This document shows positions 1-7,462 of a stretch of 29,696 nt of DNA, piece by piece. The stretch's first letter is position 1. Each line of letters begins with the position of its first letter. The position numbers and the translations under genes were made by a program. Under the pieces are notes generated by a model, which was given only the letters and a program-made list of their open reading frames with translations, was not told the origin of the DNA and searched no databases. Source of the stretch: Anaerolineales bacterium (GTDB lineage: Bacteria > Chloroflexota > Anaerolineae > Anaerolineales > DRMV01); NCBI GenBank assembly GCA_026985785.1, contig JALSPT010000198.1, positions 1 to 29,696 of the forward strand, in the 5' to 3' direction.

Positions 1-723
1 GTGACAGTGATGGTGAGCCTGGGCGTGGATGTGCCTTCTTCTCAAACCACGGTGGCGTTGGCTGCGGCTTATGATGGTGTGTACGCGGCGGTAGGCGTGC
101 ATCCGAATGAAGCGGCTGAAGCATGGCAGGGTGAGCGTACGGTGGCCGACCTGCGGCGGCTGGCGGCGCACCCCAAAGTAGTTGCCATCGGCGAAATCGG
201 TTTGGATTATTACCGCGACCGCACGCCGCGTGAGCAGCAATGGGAAGTGCTGCGTCGCCAATTGGCATTGGCAGGCGAATTAGGGCTGCCAGTCAGCCTG
301 CACAATCGGCAGGCGACTGCCGATTTGCTCGCCATACTCGCCGAATGGGTTGCCGACTTGCGGGCAGCGAATCATCCGCTGGCTACTCGCCCGGGCGTGT
401 GGCATGCCTTTGGCGGCAGCGAGGATGAGGGGCGGCGGGCGATCGAGATGGGTTTTTGGCTTGGCATTGGCGGGCCGGTGACGTTCAAAAATGCCCCGCA
501 GCGGCGGGAAGTGGTTGCCGCCTTGCCCCTGGATGCCTTGGTGCTGGAAACCGATGCGCCTTTTCTGGCCCCTCATCCCCATCGCGGCCGCCGCAACGAA
601 CCGGCTTATGTCCGTTTGGTAGCCGGGAAAATCGCCGAGGTGAAGGGCTTCCCCGTGGAGCGGGTCGCCGAAGTCACCTCGCAGAACGCACGAAAACTTT
701 TCCGTTGGAGAGACGACGTTTGA
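1..723 (+). CDS. tatD: TatD family metal-dependent DNase/hydrolase (5' truncated by window edge)
   Basis: TatD-type enzymes are TIM-barrel metal-dependent hydrolases with 3'-5' exonuclease activity on DNA. Motifs visible in order are VGVHPNEA (about residues 32-39), AIGEIGLDYY with the metal-binding Glu, SLHNRQA, WHAFGGS, and LETDAPFLAPHPHRGRRNE with the conserved Asp near the C-terminus. The family normally opens with an HxH metal motif about 30-35 residues before the VGVHP block. That motif is absent here because the frame is already open at base 1. The GTG at base 1 is therefore not taken as the true start and the gene begins outside the window. Its TGA overlaps the start of the polyprenyl synthase, which implies co-transcription. 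The family is clear; the physiological substrate is not. Confidence 0.92.
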   Translation: MTVMVSLGVDVPSSQTTVALAAAYDGVYAAVGVHPNEAAEAWQGERTVADLRRLAAHPKVVAIGEIGLDYYRDRTPREQQWEVLRRQLALAGELGLPVSLHNRQATADLLAILAEWVADLRAANHPLATRPGVWHAFGGSEDEGRRAIEMGFWLGIGGPVTFKNAPQRREVVAALPLDALVLETDAPFLAPHPHRGRRNEPAYVRLVAGKIAEVKGFPVERVAEVTSQNARKLFRWRDDV

Positions 724-1685
724 CTACGGTATCCTTTCTCGAACCGGTACAGGAAGGCCTGCAAGCCGTAGAGCGGTTGATGCGTTTGCAGGCTGCTGAA
801 CATCATCGTGACCTGAATGCTGCTTTGCAGCATTTGCTTTCGGCAGGGGGAAAGCGGCTGCGACCGGCGCTGGTGTTGTTGGTGGGCGAGATGTTGGGCG
901 CGGACAAGGAGCGACTGACCACGCTGGCTGCGGCGATTGAGTTGTTGCATACGGCCACCTTAGTGCACGACGACCTGATCGATGGCTCTTTGTTGCGACG
1001 AGGTATCCCCACGCTGAACGCTTCGTGGTCGCCCGCGGCGACGGTGCTGACGGGCGATTTCATGTTCGCTCGCGCGGCGCGCCTGGCTGCTTTGGCCGGT
1101 TCGTTGGAGGTGATGCGCCTGTTTGCCGAAACGCTGGCCATTATCGTGGACGGGGAGATTACGCAACTGTTCGATGGCCCCGGCCTGGCCGATAGGCAGG
1201 CGTATTACCATCGCATTTATGCCAAAACGGCTTCCATGTTCCAACTGGCGACCGAGGCGGCGGCGCGTTTGAGCCCGGTGACGGAGGAGGTCGTTGCTGC
1301 CCTGCGCCATTACGGCCACGATCTGGGCATGGCCTATCAAATTGTGGACGATATTCTGGATTTTACCGGCGACCAGGTGCGTTTGGGCAAGCCGGTGGGC
1401 AGTGACCTGCGGCGGGGGCTGATTACCATGCCCACGCTGTGTTATCTGGAAATGTACCCCGACGATGCCGATTTGCAAGCGGTGATGGCGGGGCGTTTGC
1501 CTTCGGAAGAGCGGATGGATGCCTTGATCGGACGCATTCGCGGTAGCGAGGCTATCGCCGTGGCCGCGGAGGATGCCCGGCGTTTTGCCCGCCAGGCCAC
1601 GGCGCATCTGGCCGATTTGCCTGCCGGCCCTCAACGCGCGGCCCTGGAAGCCCTGGCCGATTACATTGTGGAGCGGGATTTTTAG
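720..1685 (+). CDS. Polyprenyl (trans-isoprenyl) diphosphate synthase
   Basis: This enzyme condenses isopentenyl diphosphate units onto an allylic diphosphate to build long prenyl chains for quinones, carotenoids or lipid carriers. The 321-residue product has GGKRLRP (43-49), the first Asp-rich motif DDLID (84-88), and the second Asp-rich motif DDILD within YQIVDDILDFTGD (210-214). Length and motifs match octaprenyl/heptaprenyl/geranylgeranyl-type synthases; chain length cannot be read by eye. The TTG at 720 is chosen because it overlaps the tatD stop (TTGA) and follows a GGAG-containing Shine-Dalgarno about 8 bases upstream. The frame is open further upstream, but that extension lies inside tatD and has no family similarity. 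A bidirectional terminator follows. Confidence 0.93.
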   Translation: MTTVSFLEPVQEGLQAVERLMRLQAAEHHRDLNAALQHLLSAGGKRLRPALVLLVGEMLGADKERLTTLAAAIELLHTATLVHDDLIDGSLLRRGIPTLNASWSPAATVLTGDFMFARAARLAALAGSLEVMRLFAETLAIIVDGEITQLFDGPGLADRQAYYHRIYAKTASMFQLATEAAARLSPVTEEVVAALRHYGHDLGMAYQIVDDILDFTGDQVRLGKPVGSDLRRGLITMPTLCYLEMYPDDADLQAVMAGRLPSEERMDALIGRIRGSEAIAVAAEDARRFARQATAHLADLPAGPQRAALEALADYIVERDF

Positions 1686-1705
1686 GGAGACCCCCCTTGC
1701 CGGTG

Positions 1706-1748
1706 GACAAAAAGCAACAGCGGCTTCCACTACGGGAGCCGCTGTTTT
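1706..1748. terminator. Bidirectional Rho-independent terminator between convergent genes
   Basis: An 11-bp stem (arms 1718-1728 and 1734-1744, one G-U pair, loop ACTAC) is followed on the + strand by TTTT. On the - strand it is followed by TTGCTTTTT. It therefore can end both the prenyl synthase transcript (+) and the CBS-ACT transcript (-), which converge here. Confidence 0.8.
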
Positions 1749-1802
1749 GCTTGCCGAAAGGGACAAGGGCGCTGTCGAAGGTTGCCGAGGCGCTCTTTGC
1801 TT

Positions 1803-2453
1803 TCAGGTCGTCATGGTGCGAATGTCTTCGAATTCTTCCACCAGATCCTTGAGGGCTTCTTTGACCTCTTCTTCGCTCAGGCCGCTGAGTTTGATAGTCA
1901 ACAGGGCGGTGGAGGGGTCTTCGCCTGCGAAGGTGCCCAACGAGATGATGTTGCCGCCAGCCTCGGCAATGGCTTTGGTGAGTTGAGCCAGTTCGCCTTT
2001 GACGTTGGGTACCAGGATGGCCACTCGCACGCCGGGAACACGGGCGCCCATCATCTCCAGCAGGATCTTGAAGAGGTCGGTCTCCGTGATAATGCCCACG
2101 ATTTTGTCGCCACGCATGACGGGCAGGCCGCCGATTTTGTTGTCGGCCATGATGCGGGCGGCTTCTTCGATCGGGGTGTCCTCGGTGACGGTGATGACGT
2201 CCTTGGTCATCACTTCTTTGACTGTGATCTTGCTCAGCAGGTAGTTGATCTCCCATACGCTGAGGGTGGTGGCCGCCGACGGCGAGGCGTTGAGCAGGTC
2301 CTTGTCCGAAACGATGCCGACCAGTTTGCCGTTTTTGTCGACCACGGGAGCGCGGCGAATGTGTTCCACGCGCATCAGGTTGAGGGCGTCCACGACGGGC
2401 ATATCGACGGGCACGGTGATTACCGGGTGGGACATGCGATCGCCAACGAGCAT
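1803..2453 (-). CDS. CBS-CBS-ACT domain protein (AcuB-like)
   Basis: This 216-residue cytoplasmic protein has two CBS repeats. The first is roughly residues 6-60 (MSHPVITVPVDMPVVDALNLM, then GKLVGIVSDKDLL). The second is roughly 75-133 (VMTKDVITVTEDTPIEEAARIM, then DKIVGIITETDLF). A C-terminal ACT-like domain follows at about 140-210 (VRVAILVPNVKGELAQLTKAIAEAGGNIIS). CBS pairs usually bind adenine nucleotides and ACT domains often bind amino acids. The whole resembles the AcuB family, whose biochemical role is poorly defined. The ATG at 2453 is chosen over an earlier in-frame ATG because AGGAGG lies 6 bases upstream of it. It lies just downstream of a branched-chain amino-acid transporter on the same strand. 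Sensing of amino acid or nucleotide status is an inference from that context and the domains. Confidence 0.88.
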   Translation of the reverse strand: MLVGDRMSHPVITVPVDMPVVDALNLMRVEHIRRAPVVDKNGKLVGIVSDKDLLNASPSAATTLSVWEINYLLSKITVKEVMTKDVITVTEDTPIEEAARIMADNKIGGLPVMRGDKIVGIITETDLFKILLEMMGARVPGVRVAILVPNVKGELAQLTKAIAEAGGNIISLGTFAGEDPSTALLTIKLSGLSEEEVKEALKDLVEEFEDIRTMTT

Positions 2454-2478
2454 GATTGACCTCCTGAGAAGTGTCGCG

Positions 2479-2537
2479 CTCCGCTGTGTGCGGAGGGGGC
2501 AAGGTGAATCTAAGAAAGCAGATGGAGGGCGTGAAAA
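2479..2537 (-). promoter_or_regulatory. Candidate promoter and short leader hairpin of the CBS-ACT gene
   Basis: Read on the - strand, a TTTTCA -35-like box (2532-2537) is followed after 18 bases by a TTAGAT -10-like box (2508-2513). The predicted leader contains a perfect 6-bp hairpin (CTCCGC at 2479-2484 pairing with GCGGAG at 2490-2495) before the Shine-Dalgarno. The -35 box lies inside the left arm of the 2531-2574 inverted repeat. Both promoter boxes are imperfect, so this is tentative. Confidence 0.3.
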
Positions 2538-2574
2538 GTGGCACATTCCATCAATGCCTTGTGCCACTTTTCAC
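2531..2574. repeat. Perfect 15-bp inverted repeat between livF and the CBS-ACT gene
   Basis: Arms at 2531-2545 and 2560-2574 are exactly complementary over 15 bases and are separated by 14 bases. The repeat starts 5 bases beyond the livF stop codon. Neither side has a U-tract, so it is not a standard intrinsic terminator. It could form a 3'-end stem for the liv mRNA, or it could be an operator overlapping the candidate promoter of the CBS-ACT gene. A third copy of the half-site TGTGCCACTT occurs at 2617-2626 inside the end of livF. Confidence 0.75.
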
Positions 2575-2579
2575 TTACA

Positions 2580-3290
2580 TTATAAACCAAGATAGGCTTT
2601 TTGGACATCGGGATTGTGTGCCACTTCGCGAGAAGGCCCTTGAATTTCTACGCGCCCTTCTGCCAGGACGTAAGCGTAGTCGGTGACGGCCAGCGCCATC
2701 CGGACGTTTTGTTCGACCAGCAGCACGGTAATGCCGGTTTCGCGCAGTTTCTTTAGGCTTTCGAATAGTTGGAGCACCAGGAAAGGCGCCAGACCAAGCG
2801 AGAGCTCGTCGATCATCAATACCTTGGGCGAGGCCATCAGGCCACGCGCCACGGCCAGCATTTGCTGTTCACCGCCGCTCATGGTGCCTGCTTTCTGGTT
2901 TTGCCGATCCTTCAGGCGGGGGAACATCTCGAAGACGAGTTCCAGGTTGCGGTTGTATTCGGCGCGCGAGCGTTTGGGGGTCGCGCCCATGGCCAGGTTT
3001 TCCAGCACGGTCATGTGCGAGAACAATTGTCGCCCTTCGGGCACCAGCACCAGCCCGCGCGCGGCCTTGGCATGGGGTGGTAATTTGCTGACGTCTTCCC
3101 CTTCGAAGATGATCTGCCCCTGCCAGGGGCGATTGACGCCCATGATGGTGCGCAGCAGCGTGGTTTTACCGGCGCCGTTGGCGCCTACCAGGGAGGTCAT
3201 ACTGCCGTCTTGCAAGGCGAGCGTCACACCCCAGAGGATTTGCACCTCGCCGTAGCCGGAGGTTACATCGCGTAATTCCAGGATAGCCAT
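2580..3290 (-). CDS. livF: Branched-chain amino-acid ABC transporter ATP-binding protein LivF
   Basis: This is one of the two cytoplasmic ATPases that drive the Liv-type (HAAT) importer. The 236-residue product shows Walker A GANGAGKTT (Lys42), the ABC signature SGGEQQ, Walker B VLMIDELSLGLAP and the switch region VLLVEQN. The LivF-type hallmarks are the short length and the C-terminal NPDVQKAYLGL. The ATG at 3290 is preferred to the one six bases earlier, because GAGGA then sits 6 bases upstream rather than touching the start. It is the last gene of the livHMGF block, 25 bases after livG. The transported solute may be another amino acid or a urea/amide-type compound; the family assignment is firm and the substrate is not. 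Confidence 0.93.
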   Translation of the reverse strand: MAILELRDVTSGYGEVQILWGVTLALQDGSMTSLVGANGAGKTTLLRTIMGVNRPWQGQIIFEGEDVSKLPPHAKAARGLVLVPEGRQLFSHMTVLENLAMGATPKRSRAEYNRNLELVFEMFPRLKDRQNQKAGTMSGGEQQMLAVARGLMASPKVLMIDELSLGLAPFLVLQLFESLKKLRETGITVLLVEQNVRMALAVTDYAYVLAEGRVEIQGPSREVAHNPDVQKAYLGL

Positions 3291-3315
3291 ACGCATTCCT
3301 CGTTTTGTGGGTTGC

Positions 3316-4068
3316 TTACTCGCCGCTCATCAGGCGTTCGGCGAGTTTGGGGTCACCCAGGTAAGCCTCGATGACCTTCGGGTTATTGGCTATTTCTTCT
3401 GGTGTGCCTTCGGCGATCAGTTTGCCGAAGTCGAGCACCAGAATGCGGTCGGAGACGTTCATGATGGCGCTCATGACGTGCTCGATCATGATGATGGTAA
3501 TGCCGCGCTCATCACGGATGGCTTTGACGATTTCGACCATGTTGGCGATTTCCGACGGATTGAGGCCGGCCAGCACCTCGTCGAGCAGCAACAATTTGGG
3601 GCGTGCTGCCAGGGCGCGCGCCATTTCCAGGCGTTTTTTCTGAGCGACGTTCAGGCTTCCGGCCAGCATTTCGGCTTTGGGGCTCAGGCCGACGAATTCC
3701 ATGACTTCGTCGGCGATGCGCCCGGCGTTGTTGAGGGGAGCGTTGGCGTGGCCGAAGCAAGCGCCTACCATGACGTTTTCTCGGACGGTGAGTTCGTTGA
3801 GAGGGCGCACGATCTGGTGGGTGCGTGCCAGGCCCATTTTAGCCAGGTGATAGGGTTTTTTGCCAGTGACGTCTTTGCCTCGGAAGATGATGCGCCCTTC
3901 GTTGGGTGTGTATACCCCGTCGATGACGTTGAAAAGGGTGGTTTTGCCTGCGCCGTTGGGGCCGATGAGCCCCAAGATCTGGCCTTCGGGCAGGTCGAAT
4001 GTCACCTGGGTGAGCGCCTGCAGGCCGCCGAAGCGTTTGGTAACCCCTTGGACTTGGAGCAGCATCAT
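3316..4068 (-). CDS. livG: Branched-chain amino-acid ABC transporter ATP-binding protein LivG
   Basis: This is the second ATPase of the Liv-type importer, 250 residues. Walker A is GPNGAGKTT (Lys42) and the Walker B region is LLLLDEVLAGLNPSE, the typical LivG form. The switch His lies in IIMIEHVM, and the tail NNPKVIEAYLGD is family-typical. The signature motif reads LNVAQKKRLEMARAL, with the Gln-Lys-Lys-Arg variant common in LivG where other ABC proteins have LSGGQ. The ATG at 4068 is chosen because it overlaps the livM stop as ATGA and has GGAGG 8 bases upstream. A GTG nine bases earlier would shorten the spacing too far. Translational coupling with livM is likely. Confidence 0.93.
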   Translation of the reverse strand: MMLLQVQGVTKRFGGLQALTQVTFDLPEGQILGLIGPNGAGKTTLFNVIDGVYTPNEGRIIFRGKDVTGKKPYHLAKMGLARTHQIVRPLNELTVRENVMVGACFGHANAPLNNAGRIADEVMEFVGLSPKAEMLAGSLNVAQKKRLEMARALAARPKLLLLDEVLAGLNPSEIANMVEIVKAIRDERGITIIMIEHVMSAIMNVSDRILVLDFGKLIAEGTPEEIANNPKVIEAYLGDPKLAERLMSGE

Positions 4069-5036
4069 ATCAACCACCTCCGAACCTTAGCATAGCGTTG
4101 GCGCACCCAGCCGACCGCCCCGCGAGGGATGAAGAGCACGATGATCAGCAGCAGGATGCCGGAAATGGCCAGTTGGATGTTCTTGAACACCGGGCTGACC
4201 AGCAGGTAGTCGCGCAAGGCTTCGTAGCCTGCGGCACCCAGGATGGGGCCCAACACGGTGCCTTGCCCACCCAGCATGATCATCACGATCATCTCGATGG
4301 AGGTGTGGAGCGGGAAAGCCAGGCCGGGCTCGATGGTGCCGTTTTTGAAGAAGAAGATGGCTCCAATCATGCCCGGAATCACGGCAGAGAGCACGAAAGC
4401 CCACGTTTTTGCTGCCGGTGCGGTGACGCCCATCACTTCCGCCGCATCTTCGTCTTCGCGGATTGCCAGCAGCCCTAACCCGAATTTGGAGGTGCGTACC
4501 CAGTAACTGAGGAGCACTACGGCGAGGGTGAGGCCAATCATGACGTAGAAGGCCAGTTGGAGGGCTGCCCCTGGACCGCCGTAGAGCTTGTAGATCTTGA
4601 AGTTCAGCGTCATGCCGGTGGGGCCACCAAACGGGTCGAAGTTGTTGATGAAAGCCCGCACCGCTTCGTTGATGCCGATGGTGGCTAAGGCGAAGTAGGC
4701 GCCCCGTAACCGCAGGATGGCGGCTCCGACCAAGTAGGCCAGCAGTCCGGCTGCCACGCCGCCAGCCAGCAATGCTGCCCACAGGCTCCATCCCTGGACG
4801 GCGATCAGGTAGAAGCCGACATAACCGCCCAAGCCAAAGAAGACCACGTGCCCGAAACTGACGTACCCGGTGTAGCCTAAGAGGATGTTGAGGCTGGAGG
4901 CCAGGGCGACCGACCGCAGCACGGTGAACATGGTTTCCCGGCTCAGGGCGTTGCCAGTGATGATGGGCCAGGCGCCCATGACGACGATGACGCCCAGGCT
5001 CAGCCATAGACTGGTGTGTTGGCGTAGGGACTTCAT
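4065..5036 (-). CDS. livM: Branched-chain amino-acid ABC transporter permease LivM
   Basis: This is an inner-membrane channel subunit of the Liv-type importer, 323 residues with about eight to ten hydrophobic segments. The conserved block NILLGYTGYVSFGHVVFFGLGGYVG (about residues 50-74) marks the family, as do the cytoplasmic loop LAIREDEDAAEVMGV (EAA-like ATPase-contact loop) and the GGQGTVLGPILGA segment near the C-terminus. The ATG at 5036 overlaps the livH stop as ATGA and is preceded by GGAGG at 6 bases. It pairs with LivH to form the pore. Confidence 0.94.
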   Translation of the reverse strand: MKSLRQHTSLWLSLGVIVVMGAWPIITGNALSRETMFTVLRSVALASSLNILLGYTGYVSFGHVVFFGLGGYVGFYLIAVQGWSLWAALLAGGVAAGLLAYLVGAAILRLRGAYFALATIGINEAVRAFINNFDPFGGPTGMTLNFKIYKLYGGPGAALQLAFYVMIGLTLAVVLLSYWVRTSKFGLGLLAIREDEDAAEVMGVTAPAAKTWAFVLSAVIPGMIGAIFFFKNGTIEPGLAFPLHTSIEMIVMIMLGGQGTVLGPILGAAGYEALRDYLLVSPVFKNIQLAISGILLLIIVLFIPRGAVGWVRQRYAKVRRWLI

Positions 5037-5890
5037 TCGCTGCCTCCGAACAGGCCGGTAGGACGCACCAGCAGGATGAGCACGAAGAGGACGAACTCCA
5101 GCACCGGCGTCCAGGTGGTGGGCATGGCCAACGGCACCAGGCCCTCAATGGCGCCGAGGATGAGCCCGCCGAACAGCGAGCCGACCGGATTGCCCAGCCC
5201 TCCCAACACGCCGATGACGAAACTCTTGAGTTCGTAGGCTCCGCCGGCCAGGATGGTGAAGGGGAAGAAGGTGGCAATCAGGCCGCCTGAGATGGCTGCC
5301 AGCATGGTGCCCAGCCCAAAACTAAAGGCCAGGATTTGCGCCGAGGGGATGCCCACGATCTCGGCGGCTTCCCGGTTGTCGGTCACAGCACGGATGTAAC
5401 GCCCCAGGCGACTGTACTGAAGAAAGAGATAAAGCCCACCCGCTACCAGCATGGCCACAATGGCAGCAATTAGGCGTGTGGTTGGAACCACCGACGTGGC
5501 AACTTTGATGCTGCCAAGGTCGAAGGGTACGTTGTAAGGCGAAGTGCTCAAAATGGCTGTGCCAATGCCTAAGATGATCATGTTGACAGAGTAAGTCGCC
5601 AGTAGCGTGGAGAGGTGCGGGGCATTGATGATCCGATGCACGGCGATCGCATAGATGACGATGCCGAGTAAAAGGCCCAAGATGGCTGTAATGACAACCG
5701 CCAAGTAAGGGTGGATGCCCAGGCCCGTGAAAAGGAAATACAGGCTGAACATCCCCAAGGAGATCAGTGAGCCGTGGGAGAGGTTGATGACGTTCATCAC
5801 ACCCCAGATCAGGGTCAGCCCCATGGCGGCAATGCCGTAGACGAAGCCCAGCAACAAGCCGTCGATCAGGGACCGGAGAATGGCATCCAT
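5033..5890 (-). CDS. livH: Branched-chain amino-acid ABC transporter permease LivH
   Basis: This is an inner-membrane permease subunit of the Liv-type importer, 285 residues and very hydrophobic. Characteristic blocks are GLTLIWGVMNVINLSHGSL (about residues 24-42), RAVTDNREAAEIVGI (EAA-like loop contacting the ATPases) and GVLGGLGNPVGSLFGGLILG. The ATG at 5890 is selected because GGAG lies 6 bases upstream. A GTG at 5902 is also in frame but lacks a proper ribosome site. It is the first gene after the terminator that separates the binding-protein gene from the membrane and ATPase genes. Confidence 0.93.
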   Translation of the reverse strand: MDAILRSLIDGLLLGFVYGIAAMGLTLIWGVMNVINLSHGSLISLGMFSLYFLFTGLGIHPYLAVVITAILGLLLGIVIYAIAVHRIINAPHLSTLLATYSVNMIILGIGTAILSTSPYNVPFDLGSIKVATSVVPTTRLIAAIVAMLVAGGLYLFLQYSRLGRYIRAVTDNREAAEIVGIPSAQILAFSFGLGTMLAAISGGLIATFFPFTILAGGAYELKSFVIGVLGGLGNPVGSLFGGLILGAIEGLVPLAMPTTWTPVLEFVLFVLILLVRPTGLFGGSE

Positions 5891-5961
5891 AAGACACTCC
5901 ACACAGAGAGTTTGAGGATTGGCCTAGCGTCGGGTGATGCAGGCGCGTCGGCCGCGAATGT

Positions 5962-6002
5962 AAAAAAGCCACCCCAACAGGCGTGAGCCTGCCGGGGTGG
6001 CT
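5962..6002 (-). terminator. Intrinsic terminator between the binding-protein gene and livH
   Basis: Read on the - strand, a 9-bp outer stem (AGCCACCCC pairing with GGGGTGGCT; + strand arms 5967-5975 and 5994-6002) encloses a 5-bp inner stem (CAGGC/GCCTG). It is followed by six T residues. It lies just after the binding-protein stop and ahead of livH, so most transcripts should end here, with partial read-through into livHMGF. Confidence 0.85.
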
Positions 6003-6013
6003 GAGCGATGTGT

Positions 6014-7303
6014 TTAGTGAGTAAGCGGGTACAGCAATTTGGCGGTGGCACCTTCTTTGGGCCAAACCACCTGTTTGACCAGTTTGTCGCCCTCTTTCTG
6101 CCACTGGATGTAGACCATCTCGTGGCCGATTTGCAAGCCATGGGCGTCGCCGGTATCGAACTTGATGTGACCGAAGAAGGTCAGGATGTCCATCTTGTCG
6201 AGCGCGGCCTTGACCTTGTCGGGATCCACCGAATCGGCGTCGATGATGGCCTTTTGCAGCACCACACCGGCAGCGTAGCCGCCTGCGGCGTGGTAACCGG
6301 CGTCGTCGTTGTATTTTTCTTTGTACGCCTTGGCAAATTCGGCGCTACTGGGGCCGAACCAGGTGAGGCCGGCTTTCTTGGCCGCCTCGGGGGTATAGGC
6401 TGCAGCGGCTTCCCACTGGCTGGGGCCGACCACGCCCAGGGCAGCATCGCCCAGCTCGGCGAACTTGGGGTTGGGCGGGGCGACCAGCAGAGCGAGGAAT
6501 TTGATGGGCAGTTTCTTCTCGGCGATCTGGCGGGCAAAGGTTTCGCCGTCCTGGAAGTGACCGCCGCCGAGCACGGCCTCGGCACCACTATCCTGAATCT
6601 TGTTGATGAAGGCGCCAAAGTCGGTAGTATCCTTGTCGTAACCTTCAAACAGCACGATGTCGTAACCCTGCTTGGCTGCGTATTCTTTGGCTGCGGTGAC
6701 CACGGCGGTGGAGAACTTGCTGTTTTCGTACACAAAGGCCAGTTTCTTGACGTCGGGCGCGTTGGCTTTCAAAATGTCCACCGCACCGGTCAGGTAGTGG
6801 CTGGCGGGAGTGTAGAGCTGATAGACCCGCTCATAGCCCTTCTTGAAGATGGAGTCCGAGGCCGCGCCGGTGGCCAGCATGATCTTGCCGTACTGTTCGG
6901 AGACCACCGCGGCAGCCGAGGTCAGGCCGCTGGAGTACGGGCTGATGAGGAAGTCGGCTTTGTCTTCGGTGGCTAAGCGGGTGTAAAGTTGCTGCACCTT
7001 GTCGGCCTTGCTCTCGTCGTCGTAGGAGACGGCCTTGAACTTGACCACGGTGCCGTCGCTCAGTTTGATGCCGCCGGCGGCGTTGATCTGCTCCATCCAC
7101 AGTTTCAAACCCTGGGTTTGCGCAGTGGAATCGACATTGTACTTGCCGGTTTGGGATTCGGTAAAGCCAATGGTCACGGTGACTTCTTTCCCACCACCGC
7201 CTGCGTTGGCCGCGGGGGTGGAAGTTGCCTTGTTGCCGCACCCGGCCAGCACCATGCTGGCGACGAGCAACAAGCCCAGCAGAAGATAGAGTTTCCGTCG
7301 CAT
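6014..7303 (-). CDS. ABC transporter substrate-binding lipoprotein, LivK/periplasmic binding protein type I
   Basis: This extracytoplasmic receptor captures the solute and delivers it to LivHM. The 429-residue product begins with a lipoprotein signal ending in VLAGC (Cys22 is the lipidation site), then a short Ser/Thr/Ala/Gly linker and a Peripla_BP_6-type domain. Visible blocks are VTIGFTESQTGKYN, TQGLKLWMEQINAAGGIKLSDG, VSYDDESKADKVQQLYTRL and YSSGLTSAAAVVSEQYGKIMLATGAASDSIF. The ATG at 7303 has AGGAGG upstream. The gene is first in the liv cluster but is insulated from livH by a terminator. The ligand is unknown; amino acids, amides or other small organic acids are all possible for this family. 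Confidence 0.92.
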   Translation of the reverse strand: MRRKLYLLLGLLLVASMVLAGCGNKATSTPAANAGGGGKEVTVTIGFTESQTGKYNVDSTAQTQGLKLWMEQINAAGGIKLSDGTVVKFKAVSYDDESKADKVQQLYTRLATEDKADFLISPYSSGLTSAAAVVSEQYGKIMLATGAASDSIFKKGYERVYQLYTPASHYLTGAVDILKANAPDVKKLAFVYENSKFSTAVVTAAKEYAAKQGYDIVLFEGYDKDTTDFGAFINKIQDSGAEAVLGGGHFQDGETFARQIAEKKLPIKFLALLVAPPNPKFAELGDAALGVVGPSQWEAAAAYTPEAAKKAGLTWFGPSSAEFAKAYKEKYNDDAGYHAAGGYAAGVVLQKAIIDADSVDPDKVKAALDKMDILTFFGHIKFDTGDAHGLQIGHEMVYIQWQKEGDKLVKQVVWPKEGATAKLLYPLTH

Positions 7304-7375
7304 CTTGCTCCTCCTTTGTAGGAATGTGGAGATTGGGAAAACACGTCATGCTGCCTGGGGGAAAGCCCCTTTTAC

Positions 7376-7405
7376 ATTTTAGCAGCATTGTCAGATGGCT
7401 CACAA
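7376..7405 (-). promoter_or_regulatory. Candidate promoter of the liv binding-protein gene
   Basis: On the - strand a TTGTGA -35-like box (7400-7405) is followed after 18 bases by a TAAAAT -10 box (7376-7381). This would give a leader of roughly 65 bases before the ATG at 7303. The -10 match is good and the -35 match is moderate. Confidence 0.45.
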
Positions 7406-7462
7406 AAAGGAGCGTAAAAAATGAGTAAAAAAGTCGTCAAAAGGGGCTAAACACAGGAAGGT

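Noticed and set aside
1..3. GTG at the first base as the start of tatD
   Set aside because: The TatD N-terminal HxH metal motif and about 30 residues are missing, so the frame must begin upstream of the window.
960..2544. Long - strand frames (960-1766 and 1552-2544) and the + strand frame 1782-2459
   Set aside because: They lie opposite or out of phase with the prenyl synthase and CBS-ACT genes, have biased low-complexity composition, and show no recognisable domain or ribosome site.
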